Assembly (NCBI GenBank): GCA_003498085.1
Contig: DNCM01000158.1
Span: 1 to 8,734, forward strand
Origin: a bacterium
GTDB taxonomy: Bacteria; UBA9089; UBA9088
Length of the DNA stretch: 8,734 bases
Direction of reading: 5' to 3'
The notes below the pieces were generated by a model. The model was not told the DNA's origin, searched no databases, and saw only the letters and a list, made by a program, of their open reading frames with translations. Below are positions 6,291 through 8,734 of the stretch, in pieces; position 1 is the stretch's first letter; each line of letters starts with the position of its first letter. Both the position numbers and the translations under genes were made by a program.

Positions 6291-6731
6291 ATTCCAGGTA
6301 GATTTTTCCACCTTCGCTCAAATCTAAATGAGCTCAAACTGCATTTATTTGAGGACGTTTATCCAAATTTCATAGAGAAAATAAATGAGGGTGATTTTAT
6401 TGTTGGTGGGAAAAACTTTGGCTGCGGCTCATCACGTGAACATGCACCAACAATCATTAAGCTCGCAGGAATAAAGGCTGTTCTGGCAAAAAGTTTTGCT
6501 AGAATATTCTTTAGGAATGCAATAAATTTAGGTCTTTTAGCTATCGAGGCTGATACAGATGATATAGAGTCGGGAGATAAACTCATTATAGACGATGAAG
6601 AAGGCTATATTGAAAACGAAAGGACAGGAAAAAAAATAGGATTTACTTTACTTTCTCCTTCTATAAAAAAAATTCTTCTAGACGGGGGTTTAGTTGAGCA
6701 CATTAAGAAACATAAAAGAATTATCTTATGA
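6234..6731 (+). CDS. leuD: 3-isopropylmalate dehydratase small subunit (LeuD/HacB type)
   Basis: A 165-residue protein of the short LeuD type. It shows KFGDNVSTDLIIPGRF (9-24), the swivelling-domain signature GGKNFGCGSSREHAP (58-72), and SFARIFFRNAINLGL further on. With the LeuC large subunit, which carries the 4Fe-4S cluster and is not in the window, it isomerises 2- to 3-isopropylmalate in leucine synthesis. The substrate loop reads FHLRS (25-29). From what I recall of the family, methanogen homoaconitase small subunits carry YLRT here and isopropylmalate isomerases YLVY-like loops, so substrate choice is not settled. ATG 6234 has no Shine-Dalgarno and sits at the predicted transcription start. 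The stop overlaps pheT by ATGA. A degenerate copy of its 5' end lies upstream of the glycosyltransferase gene. Confidence 0.92.
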   Translation: MKLIGYSHKFGDNVSTDLIIPGRFFHLRSNLNELKLHLFEDVYPNFIEKINEGDFIVGGKNFGCGSSREHAPTIIKLAGIKAVLAKSFARIFFRNAINLGLLAIEADTDDIESGDKLIIDDEEGYIENERTGKKIGFTLLSPSIKKILLDGGLVEHIKKHKRIIL

Positions 6732-8692
6732 AAATCTCATACAACTGGCTTAAATCCTTTGTACACCTTCCAAATGTAGAAGAACTATGTGACATCCTCA
6801 CTATGTTAGGATTTGAGGTAGCTCAAATAGAAAAAGAAGATTCTGATACGACTATTGACCTTGAAATTCCAGTAAGTCGGCATGATGCCCTATCTATTAT
6901 TGGTATTGCAAGGGATATATCAGCAAAGACAAATGAAAAATTAAACATTCCAGATATTCCAGAACCTCCAATAACCCTCGATATTATTCCAGAAATAAAG
7001 ATAGACGAACCTTTATTGTGCCCAAGATATACGGGAAGGATAATATCAAATGTATCTATTTTTGAATCGCCTGATTGGATAAAAGAAAAGCTTATAAAAT
7101 CAGGAATTCGTCCAATAAATAATATCGTTGACATCACGAACTATGTTCTTCTTGAGTTCGGCCATCCAATGCATAGCTTTGACTATGATAAGCTTGAGGG
7201 AGGGATAGTTATAAGGCGTGCAAAGAATGGTGAGAAGATAATTGGGCTTGATGAAAGAGAGTATGTCCTTGACGAAAAAACCCTTGTTATTGCAGATTCA
7301 AAAAAGCCTGTTTGTATTGGCGGAGTAATTGGTGGTATAGAGACAGAGGTAACTGATAAAACAAAGAATATCTTTCTTGAAGTTGCATACTTTGATCCAA
7401 TAACTGTAAGAGAAACAAGTAAAATGCTAAATATAACAACAGAATCATCCTATAGATTCGAAAGGATGACAGACTACAACGGTGTCATTTTGGTACAAAA
7501 CAGAACAACAAACCTCATATTAGAGCTTATTCCAGATGCAAAAGCCTCGTCTATAAATGATGTCTATCCAAATCCGTATCCATTAAAGAAGATATTATTA
7601 AGGCCAGATAGGGTAAATAAAGTATTGGGAATAGACCTTTCAAAAGAAAAACAGAAGGAGATTTTAGAAAGGCTTTGTTTTAAAATAGAGGTATGTAATG
7701 GGAATTTTATCGTAGAAGTTCCATCGTTTAGGGGTGAGATAACAAGAGAAATAGACCTTATTGAAGAGATTGCAAGGGTTTATGGCTATGAAAAAATAAA
7801 AGAGGCTATGCCAATATCACCTGTTGTTCCAGACATAAATGGGCATTTCAATATGGTAAAAAAGGTAAAGGAAATAATGACAGGCTGTGGAATGGACGAG
7901 GTCATAACATATAGCTTTACAAACAAAGATGCTTTAGAAAAGATTGGACAAAATAATTTTGTTTCTCTTCTTTCTCCACTTTCCAGTGAAACAAGTCTTA
8001 TGACAACAAGTCTAATACCAAGTCTTTTAGATGTTTTTCAAGGGAATAAGAATAGGCAAAAGGAAGATCTTTCCATATTTTCTATAGGAAATGTCTTTAA
8101 AAAAGGTCCTAGTGAACATACAAGCCTTGCTGGACTTATGTCTGGAAAAAAGAAGAAGACCTGGCTTGACGAAGAAAGAAAGATTAAAATTTTTGACCTC
8201 CTTGGAGTAATTAAAAGGCTATTTTCTGAAATGGGTATTGATTGTAGTTTTGAAAAAAAGGATGTTCCTTGGTTAAAACATGGTTTAAAAATCCTTGCAG
8301 ACGACAAAGAAATTGGGATATCTGGTATTTTGGATGAAACCTGTATTTTCGAAATAGACCTTGATATGCTTATTTCATTAAGAAAAACAAAGGTTTTTTC
8401 TCCCCTTGCAAAATACCCAAAGATCGATTTAGACCTATCACTTGTTGCAAAGGAAGAAACAAAATCTTCTGATATAGAAGAAATAATAAGAGAAAAAGGA
8501 AGGGGGCTTGTTTTGAATATTGAACTTTATGATATCTATAAAAGGAAGAATATAAAACAAGGATATAAATCCCTGACCTATACTATAACATACCAATCAG
8601 ATGAAAGAACCCTCACTATGGATGAAGTAGAGGAAATAAGGGATGATACACTTAAAGAATTAAAAAAGATTGGTGTATCACTGAGAGAATAA
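6728..8692 (+). CDS. pheT: Phenylalanyl-tRNA synthetase beta subunit, short form without OB domain
   Basis: A 654-residue protein, whereas most bacterial PheT are close to 800. After the N-terminal MKISYNWLKSFV and GFEVAQIE, the chain goes straight to LEIPVSRHDALSIIGIARDI, skipping the ~110-residue OB/EMAPII-like tRNA-binding insert. The remaining domains are present: B3/4 editing (about 98-270), with DITNYV (135-140), GHPMHSFD (145-152, H149) and E218 in LEVAYFDP; B5 (about 283-355); the catalytic-like core (about 365-545); and the FDX-ACB anticodon-binding domain (about 557-654). PheT pairs with catalytic PheS as a heterotetramer that charges tRNA-Phe, and it hydrolyses mischarged Tyr-tRNA. 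It overlaps leuD by ATGA, so it is probably translated from the leuD transcript. No pheS lies on either side within the window. The frame shows no break, so the missing domain is not a sequencing artefact of the frameshift type. Confidence 0.95.
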   Translation: MKISYNWLKSFVHLPNVEELCDILTMLGFEVAQIEKEDSDTTIDLEIPVSRHDALSIIGIARDISAKTNEKLNIPDIPEPPITLDIIPEIKIDEPLLCPRYTGRIISNVSIFESPDWIKEKLIKSGIRPINNIVDITNYVLLEFGHPMHSFDYDKLEGGIVIRRAKNGEKIIGLDEREYVLDEKTLVIADSKKPVCIGGVIGGIETEVTDKTKNIFLEVAYFDPITVRETSKMLNITTESSYRFERMTDYNGVILVQNRTTNLILELIPDAKASSINDVYPNPYPLKKILLRPDRVNKVLGIDLSKEKQKEILERLCFKIEVCNGNFIVEVPSFRGEITREIDLIEEIARVYGYEKIKEAMPISPVVPDINGHFNMVKKVKEIMTGCGMDEVITYSFTNKDALEKIGQNNFVSLLSPLSSETSLMTTSLIPSLLDVFQGNKNRQKEDLSIFSIGNVFKKGPSEHTSLAGLMSGKKKKTWLDEERKIKIFDLLGVIKRLFSEMGIDCSFEKKDVPWLKHGLKILADDKEIGISGILDETCIFEIDLDMLISLRKTKVFSPLAKYPKIDLDLSLVAKEETKSSDIEEIIREKGRGLVLNIELYDIYKRKNIKQGYKSLTYTITYQSDERTLTMDEVEEIRDDTLKELKKIGVSLRE

Positions 8693-8734
8693 TAATTGTA
8701 ACTATTCAACCTACCCATCATCATAAGCATAGAT

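Noticed and set aside
8693..8734. Possible terminator or new gene after pheT
   Set aside because: The 42 bases show no hairpin with a T-run and no convincing start with a ribosome site.

Overview
The window is A+T-rich (about one third G+C by eye, not computed), favours AGA/AGG arginine and ATA isoleucine codons, and is packed with plus-strand genes that mostly overlap their neighbours. A twitching-pilus ATPase and two membrane proteins of surface-polysaccharide type suggest a bacterium with a Gram-negative-like envelope. The unusual gene order (pheT next to leuD with no pheS, parA with no parB) and the short PheT suggest an uncultivated lineage. The sequence alone does not let me name a phylum.

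Region 1 (1-4131) looks like one transcription unit: the 3' part of pilT, a YfcE-type metallophosphoesterase, a Soj/ParA ATPase, and a large O-antigen-ligase-like membrane protein with a C-terminal TPR array. The genes overlap by 1, 16 and 4 bases, so translation is probably coupled. No promoter or terminator is visible inside the block.

Region 2 (4132-4262) is the most unusual part. It holds a degenerate copy of the promoter and first ~19 codons of leuD, whose intact version lies about 2.06 kb downstream. Both copies keep an identical TTGACA-N17-TAGAAT promoter. In the upstream copy the -10 box sits in the loop of a perfect 8-bp inverted repeat. Its residual reading frame stays open for 26 codons and stops one base before the next gene.

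Region 3 (4263-6110) is a GT-C type glycosyltransferase (family 39-like) with a soluble C-terminal region, bracketed by the two leuD-derived direct repeats. The following gap (6111-6233) is almost pure A/T with weak inverted repeats and ends in the leuD promoter.

Region 4 (6234-8692) is leuD overlapping pheT by ATGA. The -10 box is placed so that leuD mRNA should begin at or within a base or two of its ATG (leaderless). PheT keeps its editing, B5, core and anticodon-binding domains but lacks the N-terminal OB-fold tRNA-binding insertion. The last 42 bases (8693-8734) show no gene, terminator or repeat. I found no tRNA, rRNA, CRISPR array or insertion sequence.
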